This document shows positions 1 through 14,500 of a stretch of 64,000 bases of DNA, one piece after another. The notes below the pieces were generated by a model, which was not told the origin of the DNA, ran no database searches, and was given only the letters and a program-made list of their open reading frames with translations. Location of the stretch: assembly GCA_035771165.1 (NCBI GenBank), contig JAWNZC010000314.1, positions 5,274,001 to 5,338,000 on the forward strand. Reading direction: 5' to 3'. Numbering within the stretch: position 1 is the first letter of the stretch; each line of letters starts with the position of its first letter. The translations under genes and the position numbers were made by a program. This stretch comes from Paragorgia papillata (taxonomy: Eukaryota > Cnidaria > Anthozoa > Scleralcyonacea > Coralliidae).

Positions 1-210
1 ACCGATTATTGATCGCCGATTATTGGTTGCCGATTATTGGTTGCCGATTATTGGTTGCCGATTATTAGTTGCCGATTATTGATCGCCGATTATTGGTTGC
101 CGATTATTGATCGCCGATTATTGGTTGCCGATTATTGCTCGTCGATTAGTGCTCGTCGATTATTGGGTTGCCATTTGGTTGCCATTTGGCATCCAATAGC
201 AACTATAGGA
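1..210. repeat. 14-bp tandem repeat (GCCGATTATTGGTT)
   Basis: About 14 units of GCCGATTATTGGTT with variants, changing at the right into GCCATTTGGTT units. It sits in the RTK-A intron left of exon 12; the same satellite is in the paralogous RTK-B intron at 52425-53155. Its open frame is not coding. Confidence 0.9.
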
Positions 211-476
211 GGTGAATGCTTAAACATCTTGTAGATAATATATATAGTTTTTTAGGTGAGTATTATATTAGTGCATGTACTTATAATTAGATTTTTAATA
301 TATTTTTGTAATATAAGCATATAGGTATATATTTTGTAAACACACGGCCCTTTGAAAATCAGACTTGTTTTTATCTGAAGTGGATGCGCAAGTGAATGGA
401 TGTGGAGGTGGATGAAGAAGTTGAGGTAGATCTTGATGTGTTTAGTTAGTTATAGTCAACCAGTCAATTAAATTAC

Positions 477-655
477 CTTTTTTCCTTCCAAATAACGCAT
501 TCCTTTGGACACATCGTAGGCAATCCTTACTCGAACAAGAGGATCAACAGACGTGACAAATGAACCATCATTTCCAGATGTCTCATTACGATTTTTCTTC
601 AAGTAACCCAACAAGTTGCCAAATTCACAAAACTCCACAACCACCCAAAGAGGTC
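477..655 (-). CDS. RTK-A exon 12: kinase hinge and kinase insert; gene continues left of window
   Basis: 179 bp, acceptor TATACAG, donor AAAAAAG|GTAATT. It carries the hinge LWVVVEFCEFGNLLGYLKK, resembling VEGFR/FGFR hinges, and AYDVSKGMRYLEGKK, which directly precedes the catalytic loop. In RTK-B the next exon begins [10 protein letters not shown]; its RTK-A counterpart would lie left of position 1, beyond the 14-bp satellite. Confidence 0.93.
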
Positions 656-3600
656 CTGTATAAGAATAACCATATCAGATTTAAGAAATGAGAAATAACC
701 GACCGTGCCTATTTACAGTCAACTCTCGTTATAGCTGACACCCTGGGACCGTCACTGGGGTGCGATGAAAATGACGCGTTTTCAGGTTGTAAAATGTCAC
801 TATAATGTATTACTCCTCTTTTCTTTTAAAATGCCCAGTTTCTTTTAATTCCTAGTTAATCTTCACTGTGATACGTAATTATACAATACAAGTCAAACCA
901 AAAACAACTGTAACATGAATGTAAAATGTTTTTTCTTTGTCATTTTTGTCGACAGAAATGATGACAAACAGGAGTATAAATATGTCATTTAATACGTCCA
1001 AGGTGTCCGTTGTCACGAGAGTGTCCATTGTAAGGAGAGTAAAACAATAAAAGTGTTTGTTTGGGGCCACATGAAGTGTCCGCAATTCCGTAATAGCGGG
1101 AGTCCGTAATAGTTTCGGCCGGGGATTTAGTTCCTGTCCGTAATAGCGGGGTGTCCGTAATAGTGGGGTGTTGAGGCGGGAGTTGACTGTAGCTGGATGC
1201 AAACACGAGAGTGAGTTTGGAAGAATTTTTAAAACAAGTTAGGTAAGTGAATTTGCGATTTTGTTATTGTGTAAACGTTTACAGTAGGTTACAGGCTGCT
1301 TTTGACGGAAACGTTTCGAGATTCGTTCGGAAGTTCGTTTTGACCTTCGCATTTGATTGGGTACTTAGTTGCTAGTAGCCAATCAAATGTTTTATTTAAA
1401 ACAAATCTCCAAACATCGGAATGAACTTCTAAACATGTCAGTCAAAAACAAGCTGTAAAACCAAGCAGTCAAAAATACCTCCTTTTGAACAAGCTCCGTG
1501 TAAGTTAACAACATTTGGATGTTTTGCCACATCTGCCATTAGTTTTAACTCTTTGAAAAGTTCTTTTCGATCGGTTTCTGTCGCATTACCTAAGAATGTT
1601 GATACAAACAAAATAAAAATAAGAAGGAAAATAAGAAGAAGACGAAGACGAAGAACAACAACAAACAACCATGACGACGACGACGACGGCCACAACCACC
1701 ACCACCACCGCTACCACGCCGCTACCACCACCGCTACCACCACCGCTACCGCCGCCATCGTCACCACCGCCACCACTACCACCACCACAGCCACAAAAAG
1801 AAAAATCACGACGACAACAAGAATAATGATAACGACACAGCAATGTATATAAAAAGCAATAGAAAAGAATATCTACAATTTGACAACACTAACGCTACCT
1901 AAACCAAATCAGGCCAATACCTTTAATAGTCTTAACAGCCACTGGAATACCCTGTTTTGATTGGTCTTCAGTCCACACTGCTTTCACGACTAAACCAAAC
2001 TCTCCCTGACCAAGAGTATCACCCATAGCTAGACAATCTCGAGAAATTTCTTTCCATGAAAAAAATTCTTGCTGACTTGAACCATCAAGATTACCCGTTG
2101 GACAATATGTCATATTATTACGGACATAAATATTATCGAAGGAAACACCAGGTATGGAAATTTCGTAGGGCTGAAAAAAATAATATAGGTATAAATTAAT
2201 ATAATTATAGCAAGAAGGCACAAAAGTAAGAAAATGAATATATAGAATCACATCATGTCATCACATCATACTGCACCGCACCGCACCGCACCGCACCACA
2301 CAACACCACACCGCACCGCACCGCACCGCACCGCACCACACCACACCGCACCACACCGCACCACACCACACAACACCGCACCGCACCACACCACACAACA
2401 CCGCACCGCACCGCACCGCACCACACCACACCGCACCACACCACACAACACCGCACCGCACCGCACCGCACCACACCACATCACACCACATCACACCACA
2501 CAACACAACACCATACCACATCACACCACATCACACCACATCACACCACATCACACCACATCACACCACACATGCACCATATCACATCACACTACATCAC
2601 ATCACATCACATCACACCACACCGCATCGCATCACACCACACCACACCACGTATTATCAAAGGGAACACATTAGGTATAGAGAATTCTTAGGGCTGCAAA
2701 AAGCAATATTGGTATGGATGGATATAATTATAGCAAGAGGGCACAAAAGTAAGAGAAGGGACATATAGTATCACATCACGTCATCTTTCACATAACATCA
2801 CATCACAACACACCACATCACATCACACCAAATATCAAAATAGAAATTTAAATAAAAAAATATTATGGCATTTAACTATTCACTTTTCATTGAATCCAAA
2901 ATGATAATTACAATACACGGCAAAATTACACGGCAAAAATTATACGAATATGATTGGCCAATGAGGAAGGCATTTTTTTTTTAATTTAGAGCAAAATTAG
3001 CTACTTGCACTTGATTGGTTCTTTGATCAGCAGTATTTGTATGTACGTTTTTTGGTCTGAAAATGCTTTATTGCTTACTTTAAACTAATTTAAACTATTG
3101 AAGGAGTGTAAACTATTGGTGAAAATGAATACACTAGAAAATTTACGAACTTTTGCGTGAGTTTACAAAAATAAATAGCGTGGAAAATTGGAATGTTGCC
3201 GAGCCCCGCACCGACCGTGATAAGGTACATGTACTTCGACATTTTCTGGACATAACATAGCTCTTGAATAATCTTGCCCGCTATATTATTAACACCTAAT
3301 CGCATGAGTTCTCGTAAAATTAACGTTTAATTTCACTCGTGTTTTCAAAATCTTACAAATTACCCTCGTCGCTTCGCGACTCGGGCAATTTTTGTAAAAT
3401 TTTTAAAACACTCGTGAAATTAAACCTTAATTTTCCTCGGCCCCATGCGATTACCTAGACAAATGCAAATAAGTTACAAATAAATAGAGAATAATACATG
3501 GATGTGCGGAAATATGAAATTTATTTCGAGCGTTGACCAGGATATCTCACGAGTGAGCAAAGCGAACGAGTGACATATCCTGGTCAACACGAAAAATAAA

Positions 3601-6600
3601 TTTCATATTTCCAAGCATCCATGTATTGTTTTGTTTATTATATAAAAAAATTGTCCTATTGTCTTGCAAAAATTGTATTAAACTATAATGCTGATTCAGC
3701 GATAATCGCACATGTGAGATTATCACTTTTATTAGTGGCGGGAAAATCAATAAATAGAGAATAATACATGGATGTGCGGAAAAATGAAATTTATTTCGAG
3801 TGTTGACCAGGATATCTCACGAGTGAGCGAAGCGAACGAGTGACATATCCTGTTCAACACGAGAAATAAATTTCATATTTCCAAGCATCCATGTATTGTT
3901 CTGTTTATTATATAAAAAAACTGTCCTATTGCCTTGCAAAAATTGCATTAAACTATAATGCTGATTCAGCGATAATCGTCACATGTGCGATTATCATAAA
4001 TAATCGCACATGTGAGATTATCACTTTTATTAGTGGCGGAAAAATCAATAAAACACTCTATTTTATATAATAAAACACTTTATTTTTTTATTAGTCGTGA
4101 GCGGGCGGAATCCAAGGCTTTCCTGCAATTTGATTGGCTACGTGAGCGGGCGGTATTTCACGATATCTTGGACCGCGGTCCAAAAAGTTATTTTTTTCCA
4201 TTCTGTCATTAAAATTGGTCGATTTTCATAACCATTTTGCTTGCCACAGAAAAAACATATTGAACAGAGACTACGGGGATGCGTATGATTTTGATTATCC
4301 AAATGGTTTTGACAACTTCATGTGTAAACAGCGAATTTTAAAAGAAACGCTGGGAAAACTGTGACAAAGCAAAATTTACGAGCGATATTTATAAACAAAA
4401 CGGTTTAAAACGGTAGGGAAAACATACATAAACTTGTGAACACAGTATTTTGAATCACTAAATGAAACTATATAGAAGTATATATATATATAATATATAT
4501 ATATACCAAAAAAGGTTCCAAGCTTCCGTGTCAGACTACATGTCGCAGTTGTTTACGACTGTCGAACGATAAACTTTGGACTTTTGAGTATCACGTGAAT
4601 GTCATCTCGATTACGCGCAACTTAATTCAATTATGTTAATTTATCTAATTATGTAACAAAAAAATAAATACGTTATTTACCGTTTTGGTCGGTCCGTATA
4701 GAAAAATATTTGCCCTCGGTCTCAAAAATGTCCCTCGGCCTCCGGCCTCGGGCCTTTTTTAAGATCTCGGGCAAATATTTTTCTATACGGACCTCCCAGC
4801 CGGCTATTTTATATAATAAATTACAATAAAAATAAATTATAACAATACAATACAATAAAATAATATAAATAAATTACAATAAAACAATACAAAAAAATAA
4901 AATAATAAAACAAAACAATAGAAATAAATGAAAATGTTCTTATATGTAATTATTTCTATCCCTTCCCATTCCTCGACATAAATTAATGCATATCTAAAGG
5001 AAGCCCACAGGATCATAGGCCATACGGTTTCATGTTCTGGCTTATTTTTAATCTGTATTGTGTGAAAAATTGAATTATTAAATATCAAATATGAAAATCT
5101 ATATCAGTAATATTGTATTAGTAGTCAGTATATGCACTTTAGGTCCCGCACAGACGACCAAGTCTTCTTTGATAAGTTCCTTGGTAGCTTTCTTTGTTCG
5201 TGTGTAGGGTGAACAAGTTTTTCCCCCAACAGTTCTCCTTGACAAGTTATTATGGCTCAGACTCGTCCCCAGTCGCTTCTTTAGTTTAAGCTAGGATCAA
5301 ACGTGGGATCACAATGGACTCACTAGGATAAAAGCGTGGGCGCGCGGGGTTTCACGGTAAGGGTGAGAAAAAGATGGGAAGCGACTGGCAGATTACTGTG
5401 GTTTTCTTGCAAGAAACGTGTTTATCTTGCAAACTGGTATTTTGTGCTTCGTAGTCGGATTTTTTCACATTGACATATGTAAATCGATGTTTTTATGATG
5501 TAATCACCGCAAATTACGTTTTCCTATTCCTCGCCTTCCCTTTTCCCCTTGCGCGCTTGGGCTCGCGCTGAATAACGACTAGGGACGAGTCTGATAATAG
5601 CTCGTGTGTTCGGTTGGACAGGTTTTCCTTGACGCGACGCCAATGATCGCGTAATACTGAAGCTTCGGAGATGAGTGCGCAGTGACGTACTGCGCAATAC
5701 TTGACGGCAATGATTGCGTAATAAATTTCGGAGATGAGTGCGCAGTGACGTACTGCCCAATATTTGACGGCAATGATTGCGTAATAAGCTTCGGAGATGT
5801 GTGCGCAGTGACGTACTGCGCAATACTTGACGGCAATGATTGCGTAATAAGTTTTGGAGATGAGTGCGCAGTGACGTCATGCGCAATATTTGACGGCAAT
5901 GATTGCGTAATAAGCTTCGGAGATGTGTGCGCAGTGATGTACTGCGCAATACTTGACGGCAATGATTGCGTAATAAGTTTCGGAGATGAGTGCGCAGTGA
6001 CGTATGCGCAATATTTGACGGCAATGATTGCGTAATAAGCTTCGGAGATGAGTGCGCAGTGACATACTGCGCGGCAATATCTTGTCAAGTTTTCCTTGAC
6101 GACAACCCACACGGACAATTTTCGTTGTTCAAAAGCTGGCATGACCAGCGTTTTAACAAGGTTCCTTGTCAAGGAAACACCTGTCAATTTGTGTTATACA
6201 CACGAATAAATAAAACTTGTCAAAGAAAAACTTGTCAAGGAAAACTTGGTCGTCTGTGCGGGGCTTTAAGTAAGCAAGCTTTTAACTTACATTATCACCT
6301 AACGCTAACATAAGCCTGTCTGGAGCATTGCGGATTCGACGATAATATAGGTAGATCAACACTACCCCCAATAACACCACGACAACAAGAACGACAACTA
6401 CCACGATTATAGTAACTGGTACATCATCTAAACACATCAAAGATAAAAAATGTAGGTATTTAGTACTCAAAAATACTTATATAAGTAACTATATATATAT
6501 ATATATATATATACTATAAGTGGGCTTACCTCAAATGTTGATGGTCGCTACTGTCAGTTTCACGCTGGGCGATCTTCAGGCGGTATTGAGCACTTTTCGA

Positions 6601-6630
6601 CATTTCGCCAACAACACTTTGTTTGTTTGT

Positions 6631-6679
<49 letters not shown>

Positions 6680-8306
6680 AACGAGCACGTGTGATTTTGT
6701 TCACGGAATGTCGGAAAGTGCTCAATACCATAAAGGTAAGAGCGAATATAGTATAGTTTAAGTGGGCTTACCTCAAAATGTTTGAGGTAAGCCCACTTAA
6801 ACTATACTCTCTCTCTCTCTCTCTATATATATATATTTCTAAAAATCATTAATAATTCATGAGGAAAACACAAAGAAAATCCATGTTTAATGAGGGTCTA
6901 TGTAAGTGATATAGATTCCTCTTGTTTTACATAAACTTTAGCTTTGATTTTCTCGACTTAGACAACGTTTTTTTAGAAAAATTACTACGCCAATGAACTT
7001 ACCAAATAGATCTATATATATACTTAAAGGGTATTGGCAATAAAAATTAAGTCTGGCTAATTTGAAAGAACACGTGAAATCGTAATAGAAGATCTTTTAG
7101 AAGAATAGGAGAACTTTTTCGTACCCAACACCTGACGTCGAGACCATCTCATTTATATATCAAACAAATTGAAATATCTTGAAAACGAAGAAAGATACGA
7201 AAAAGTTGTAAAAGATCTTCTGTTACAATTTTATGCGTTCTTTCAAATTAGATAAACTTAATTTTTATTGCCAATACCCTTTAAAGTGCCTATGAAACGG
7301 AAATTAAGTCTGTCTTATTTGGAAAAAAACACTTAAAATGGTAGAGTAACATATTTGGAAGTTTTTCGTTTCCTTGCTTCATTCTTGAGATATTTCAGTT
7401 TGTTTGATATGCAAATTAAACATTTTAACGTCACATGTGCATAATGGGGTTATTGAAAAAAGTTATATATCTTTGCTATTATCAAACCAAAATAATTCGA
7501 GGGAAGCATGTGCGTGTGTTTCGCCCAGAACACTAAACATGTAGATTTTCAAGTGATTATATTTGACAATAGCAAAGATATAGAATGTTTTTCGATAACT
7601 CATTATGCACGTGTGACGTCGCAACATGCGACATTTACATCAAACAACTGAAATATCTCAAGAACGAAGCAAGGAAACGAAAAACTGCAAAAGATGTTAC
7701 TTTGTCACTTTAAGTGTTCTTTCAAATAAGACAAACTTAATTTTCGTTTCATAGGTCTTTCATAAGCACTTTAAGCTACACTCAGTGATATGTAGTTAAG
7801 CTACACTGATGAGCTGTAGTACAGCGAAACATGTGTCCGTAGATTGAACTATTTACGCTCCTTCACTTCTGTGTTGTTGAACACTCTGTGAGGTTCGTGT
7901 AGGTGTCCGTTAGCGCTAATGCAACGCTCACTACCCTTGTGACAATAGGCAAGTTTCAGGGTGTTGCGCGCGCATTATTTCTCAAAACAACTGGCAAGCT
8001 CCACTCAAAATAAACATACTGTTTAAAATAAACAAAGTATAGATACAGTTTCTGGATGTTTAACACTGTTATTCTGCTGTTGTTGGCTCACTAGCAAGTC
8101 TGTTTGCCATTGCTTACTTTGTGGGGAGCTCGCCAAGAGCCCGCCAATTCCTTTGCAAAATGATGCGCGCGAAATACCCTGAAATTCGCCTATTTGAGCA
8201 TTCTGACCCTAATAACCACCTCATGCTCTCTACTGTAGATGAGCACACTATACTTACACTATCCCACAAGCAGTTGACTTGTCACCGGCAATTGCTTGGG
8301 TATATA

Positions 8307-8344
<38 letters not shown>

Positions 8345-8495
8345 AAAATCAAATCTTCCTTAGATTCCTAGAGTGCTCAATGGCCTTATTGGTCAGAGCT
8401 TAATACTAATAATAATAGACTGGATGCGTTTATAATGTTTCAAATGTTTGTATAAACGCATCCAGTCTATTATTATTAGTATATATATACATACT

Positions 8496-8527
<32 letters not shown>

Positions 8528-11500
8528 AGCAATCTTCAACAACAAAAGCCCTAACCCTAGTCAGAAATCTGGTTGACTGGTTTACCGCCAGGCCTTTTGG
8601 AAAAACAAATTTGACGTCACGTTTTAGAAAATCCGCGAAAAGACTGGACGGGTCCCTTTGAGTATAATCCCTTTTAACCGCGACCTATCCAGGGCGGTAG
8701 TGGGCGCCATGGCACTGCCGTGGCATTATTTTACTGTAGTCCAAAAACATTTCTTCGAGTTTTCATATTTTAATAATATACGCAAGGTAGAATTAACATG
8801 CTGATATATAAACCTGGACTACGACTGTAATTATAATATAATATTAGACGTTCGTCGCACGCTCTGATCTTGAGCAAAAGTATGAGCCTCAGTTTGTCAG
8901 TGTTTGACATGCAAATGCTTGTATGCTTGACAAAAATATTATTTAAAATCTTCCCCCAACATGCAGGAAATGGCATTTCAGAGATTTCCGATTTCAATTT
9001 TTTTCCGGGAGGGCATGCCCCAAGATCCTCCTAGTGAGAATGTTACTTTACATCTTGCAGTGGCCACTTCCACATAGGCCACTACAGCCCTGCTATTTAA
9101 ACTGGGTTGTGAAGTTGGAGTCTCTAGTCCCCCTGCCTGCGGAGGAGACTAGAGTATAGAGCGTGGTGTATCTCTATAGTGCTCAACTTCGTTCCCATTT
9201 TTTTGGCCTTTTTGAAATATGGAGGGCAGGAAAAGGCCCTGGCATCGGCTGGTCACAGCGCCCAGAAATACTGGGTGTAATAAATTAACAATTTAATTTA
9301 GTATGCAAAATCATTTGGAATAATGGAGGTCCCGTGCAAGAAGTTCATTGTAATGGACGGTTTCATCGGTCCCGTTGGCAGTTCCGTTGAAGCTATTTGA
9401 TCATAACTGGCACAAAACTATGCATGATTACGTTTCCTGAAGAATGTTTAAGGAAAGCAATCAACCAATGAAAATGCAGAGCCCACCAGTCGATGCCAGG
9501 GCCTTTTTCCGCCCTCCTAATTTCAAAAAGGCTCTGGGAACGAGGTTGTAGTGCTACTGCAACCGACCTACCTTTGGTTTCTACATATAGGGTTTTCGAA
9601 GGTATTTCCCCCACACCTTCGTCATTGATCGACTCCATTTTAATAAGATATTTTGTGTCTGCATCTAAGTCGTTTATGGTAGCACTTGTTTTATCACCCG
9701 ACACCCGATTGACATTTCTAAAGTCTCCTTTGAAAAATCACAAAAACAAAAACGTTAGTCAGTTTAACATCTTTTTCATGATTTCTTACACTGCTACATT
9801 CAACCAAAAAATATCGGATGACTCGAGCGGGATTTGAACTCGCGCCTTCGGGATTCCGTTCTCGTGCACTTAAAGGAAAAAGAATTAAACTAAATGTTAT
9901 GCATAGTTAAACAGTCTGACAATAAAAAACTGTTACCAAATAAATAGCAACAGTTGTTGCTATGGCAACAATGACGTTTCAAAATGGCTGCCAATTACCC
10001 TTCAAACTAGTTTAATTCGAAAAATACTTTGGTGACCCAATTTTTTTTTCTTTAAAACTTTTCTTGAAGTTTGAGTAATCAATAGGCCGATTTAAAAAAA
10101 AAATCTGTACAACGAAATTTTTTAAAAATGAACAAACATGATTTTTCTGGGGGGAAAATTATTCGTTCTACAGAATTTTTTTAAAATCGGCCTATTGATT
10201 ACTCATACTTCAAGAAAAGTTTTAATGAAAAAAAAATTGGGCGTCACCAAAGTTTTTGTCGAATTAAATTAGTTTGAAGGGTAATTGGCAGCCATTATGA
10301 AACGTCATTGTTGCCATAACAACAACTGTTGCTATTTATTTGGTAACCGTTTTTGATTGTCAGACTGTTTAACTATGCATAACATTTAGTTTTATTCTTT
10401 TTCCGAATTGTTTATGCACGTGTTTTGGACTCTCAAACTTGTATTTTCCATTTTTCAAGAAACTGTGTGAAGCCACCTTAAGGTGGTCTTATACAAAAAA
10501 AGTACGAAATTCATCATTTTTTTATTTTTGACTAATTTCAATCTTTGAAGCCTACTTAATCATCTCTATTGCGTTTTATTGCTGAAGCGGGAACAAAAAA
10601 GCTGATTTCTATTTTATTTCGTGAGTGGTAACCTCAACCGCGTAGGAAAAGTACTGGGAACGAGTTTGTTTTTCGTTACTAGAGCGTAATGGCTTCTCAT
10701 AGCAAGACGTATTTTGTACGTTTCTGTTGTGTTAAAGCCTGAATAGGACTTAACTATGTAACCAGTTGGGTAAAGACATCATAAAGTCTCGTGATCCCGA
10801 TCCCTGTCATGCGAAGAACTGTGTGATAGAAGTACTGTGCGAATCGTGTCATATTTTTCCGTTCGTTGGAGACACTGTCGTGGCAGTATGGGAGGCTGGT
10901 TTTAAGTCCGTCTCGTAGCAAGTAAAAATGTTTAAATTTTACTTCATATATGTGAATTAGATGTATTGAAGTATCGCTCTAGTATTTCGAAATGTTTGAA
11001 TTGTGACTTGCTTCGAGACTTAGATAAATGTTTATTTATGGTTGGGGGCCGTTGGGTGTTGTCGGATTTTCAATTTGTATCCCACAATGCAATAGGGTTT
11101 ACATAGCTCGGTAAAGAGGTCTGGGCATGAGACACAGCGAACTCAAAGTCAAGACATGCCAAGATTAGGGTGCTGCCTCGCCAACGCTCGGCAGCAATAA
11201 GACGAAAATTCCGCACAATATAGCAAACGAAAACGTTTTCATTTTGAATAGTTCAAACTTTCAGCTATTAGCAACACGCTAAAAATGATATCTCCTAAAA
11301 TAATGAACCAAATGACTTGCAATTTTCAGTGAGACTTTGTATATGAATTATCTGTGTTGTGAACTAGGATTTTTGAAATTGGTATAATCTATCATGCATA
11401 ATTTATATTTTACGAGAGAAAAAGTGGTCAAATATTATTCGTTATAAATTCCTTTCAAAAAAAAAAACTAAAACTAAATATTTTTCAATTATCCTAGTTC

Positions 11501-14500
11501 ACAACATAGATGTGATATAGTAGTTGCTATTTTCACCCTTTTTGAAGATTTATCACAATTAGCTTTTCTGTAATATTTTTTATCGCAACACCATTTTTTC
11601 ACAGCTGGGGGTGATTATTTCTGTAACCATGGTAACCATCATTTCAAAAACTGTGTCACTGGTCATCACTTAGTCATTAAAATACTTTTATGCAAAAATA
11701 TTTTCAAAATAGCCAATTTTAAAGAAAAATTATCATTTTGTATAAGACCACCTTAAGTTGGTTAAAACTCGCCTCCAATCCCTGTGCGACTCGATAGCTC
11801 AACAGGTAGAACGGCGGACCGGAATCCCGAAGGTGCGAGTTCAAATCCCGCTCGAGAGTGTAAGAAATCATGAAAATTTTCTCATGTTTCTCTGAAGATG
11901 ATTCTGTAATTTAACATCTTACTTACCACATTGCCTTCTGCAGCAGGTGATATTGGTGCACCGTGGGCTAAAAATTCATGCAGTGAGTGCAAAAACCCAA
12001 ATATCCCTAAAACTAAATGTGTTTCGTTTGTTTTTGCTGTACAAGCTGTCGTAAGTTGACAACTTTCAAACGCCATTATTACCATGGTAACAGCAGATAT
12101 TAGCACTATTCAATAAATACTTCATATGTGTGGTTCTCCTTCTGCAGTTCAGTATACAGAATAATTATGTAATAGTTATTCATTGCTATTGGACGCAATA
12201 GACAGCACGACAACAACTGTTGGAGAAACCTTGCGCTGTGGTCCAGTGTAGTAGACGACAGCTCTTTATTTAGAATCGTATTTACAATCATTAGTTATAA
12301 ATTGAGTAGCAAGAAATGTCCTTTCGACTATCAGGATTGCTGAAAGTTCACAATTAGTGTTAATTCGCTTCAGTCCTAGTCAACGAGCCACTCCGATCTG
12401 ATCTGCGCCATAGCTGGTATCAGGGAAGCCAGAAAAAAACCTTCCACCGAGGTGGCCAGGAAATCTGGGCGGGACCAAGATAACCAGTAACATTGTTGTT
12501 CATCGTTGTTATTTCGTCATGCTGTTACAACATGTTGTATCATGTGCGAACAACGTTGTTGGCTATAAAAATGTGCTGTTGGAACAACTTGTTCATGACT
12601 GTTGATTTATCCGTGAACAAGTTGTTCGAACCATAAGTGAACAACTTGTTCACAACTTGTTCACGGCGAGCAGCACAACATTGTTCACGGCGAGCAGCAC
12701 AACATTGTTCACGCCTGTTGACAACCGTGAACAAGTTGTGCGTTTTTACGCGTGTATATACGAGAGTAGCCCCCCCCCTGGGCTTTACTTACCTTTGCCG
12801 TGGTTTATCTGAATTTGATATCGGGTAACCTTAAAATATTTAGGATGTTTCCAGCTGAAAGTAATCTCACTTGACGTTACATCAGTAGCGATAAGATCGG
12901 TGGATGGACCAGGCAAGGCTGAAACAGATTAAGGTGGTATAATTAACACATATACACAGTGCTGTTTTTCACAGAGATATAGAGAAAGCATTGGGCGAAG
13001 TAGAAAAACTAGAGTGATGCGTATAGATAGCGTTTTAGGGCCTGTATATATGATCGCGGTGTTTTGTCTCCAGACCTGACCGTTTGGACGAAATTCTGAC
13101 CATAATCAGTCAAAGTTACAAGCATTGTGGTTCAGCAAACTTCACCCCGGTCTACCGGGATATAGCGTTTATATGCCTATGGAGAAACATTTGTCCCGCC
13201 TGACCGGGATCCCGGTTGCTTCAACCGAGATCCCGGGACATCCCGGTATAAAACAAAGTGAAGAGGTGGAAAACTGCCGAGAATAGATTATAGTTTTGAT
13301 AACGAAAAACTCACGTTTCGAGCGGAGCTCTTTATCAGAGTAAAATGTGGATCCGCTCGAAACATCAGTATTTCGTTATCAAAAACTATAATCACGGTAT
13401 TATAACTATAATCTCATCGTTCAATTGCCTTCTAATTTTCCCACGATGGCGTTTGTACAAGAGTACAGACGCCATCGTGGGAAAATTGGGGTTTTGTCAA
13501 AAAACCCAGCAAAAGGTGATTTTTTTATGAAAAACATCAAAACCTACAGATTTTTACTTACCATCCATTATCAACTCGAACCCAGTAATATTCCAAACTT
13601 TATTCAACGCTGTTGCCACATCATTAGCTATTGTTGTCGTACTTTTTAGCTTGCCATCAGGCTTCAGATTTTCCTCTTTCCACGTTAGCTCAAAATACAC
13701 AGTTCGAAGCCTAAGTGCAGAAAAACAAGTAAACAACGGCTCTAAACAGGTACCGTCTGTCTGTTTGTCTGTTCGTTCGTTCGTTCGTTCGTTCGTTCGT
13801 TCGTTCGTTCGTTCGTTCGTTCGTTCGTTCGTTCGTCTGTCTGTTTGTCCGCTTGTCCGTCCGTCTGTCTGCACGTCTGTCTGTCCGTTAAGCAATAAGT
13901 AATTTAGTATTACCAATGAGTTAAATTAACCTGCAATCAGGCGTTACTCAACCCGATTGCAAATTAGAGTAAAACCGGCCTGGTTTCTTCTACACGCTCA
14001 AGGAGTGAAAAAAAAACCCAAACAAATAAGCAACTTCTAAAAACGTACGTTGAATTCACGGCGTTGATCGTTATGGAATAGTACACTTTGTCAGACTGAA
14101 ATACGTCCAGAATCTAGAGAGAAAAAACACATTTTCAATTGGAAACACAAATCACCATAATTTTATTCATAACATACTTTCATCTCTAACTTGTGGGAGA
14201 AAACACGGGATATGTAAGCAGAATATTTCGTGATGGCGTATGATTCATGGCAAGCATTAGTTCGTAATGGAATCTTCGGTCTTCTTTGAAATTGTGAAGC
14301 AAATAAAATTCTTTAATGTTTGTATTTTCAAACATATTTTGGATGGAAATGATATATAGGATATCATTTGCTGATACTAAATGAGTCAATTTCATATGTG
14401 CTCAGTTACCATGGTAACCTAGAAACCTCCCCCAACCGAGTAATAAAGGGCACTTGTTCGGGGCAGAATAGCAAGAGACGTAAAGACTAGAAAAATATAA

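Noticed and set aside
5524..6187. Repeat-containing frames over the 63-bp minisatellite
   Set aside because: Open in several frames on both strands because 63 is divisible by 3; the region is a MITE interior.
11785..11870. Functional tRNA gene
   Set aside because: D-stem and acceptor stem mismatches, no clean anticodon arm, and an inverted partial copy at 9824 indicate a repeat.
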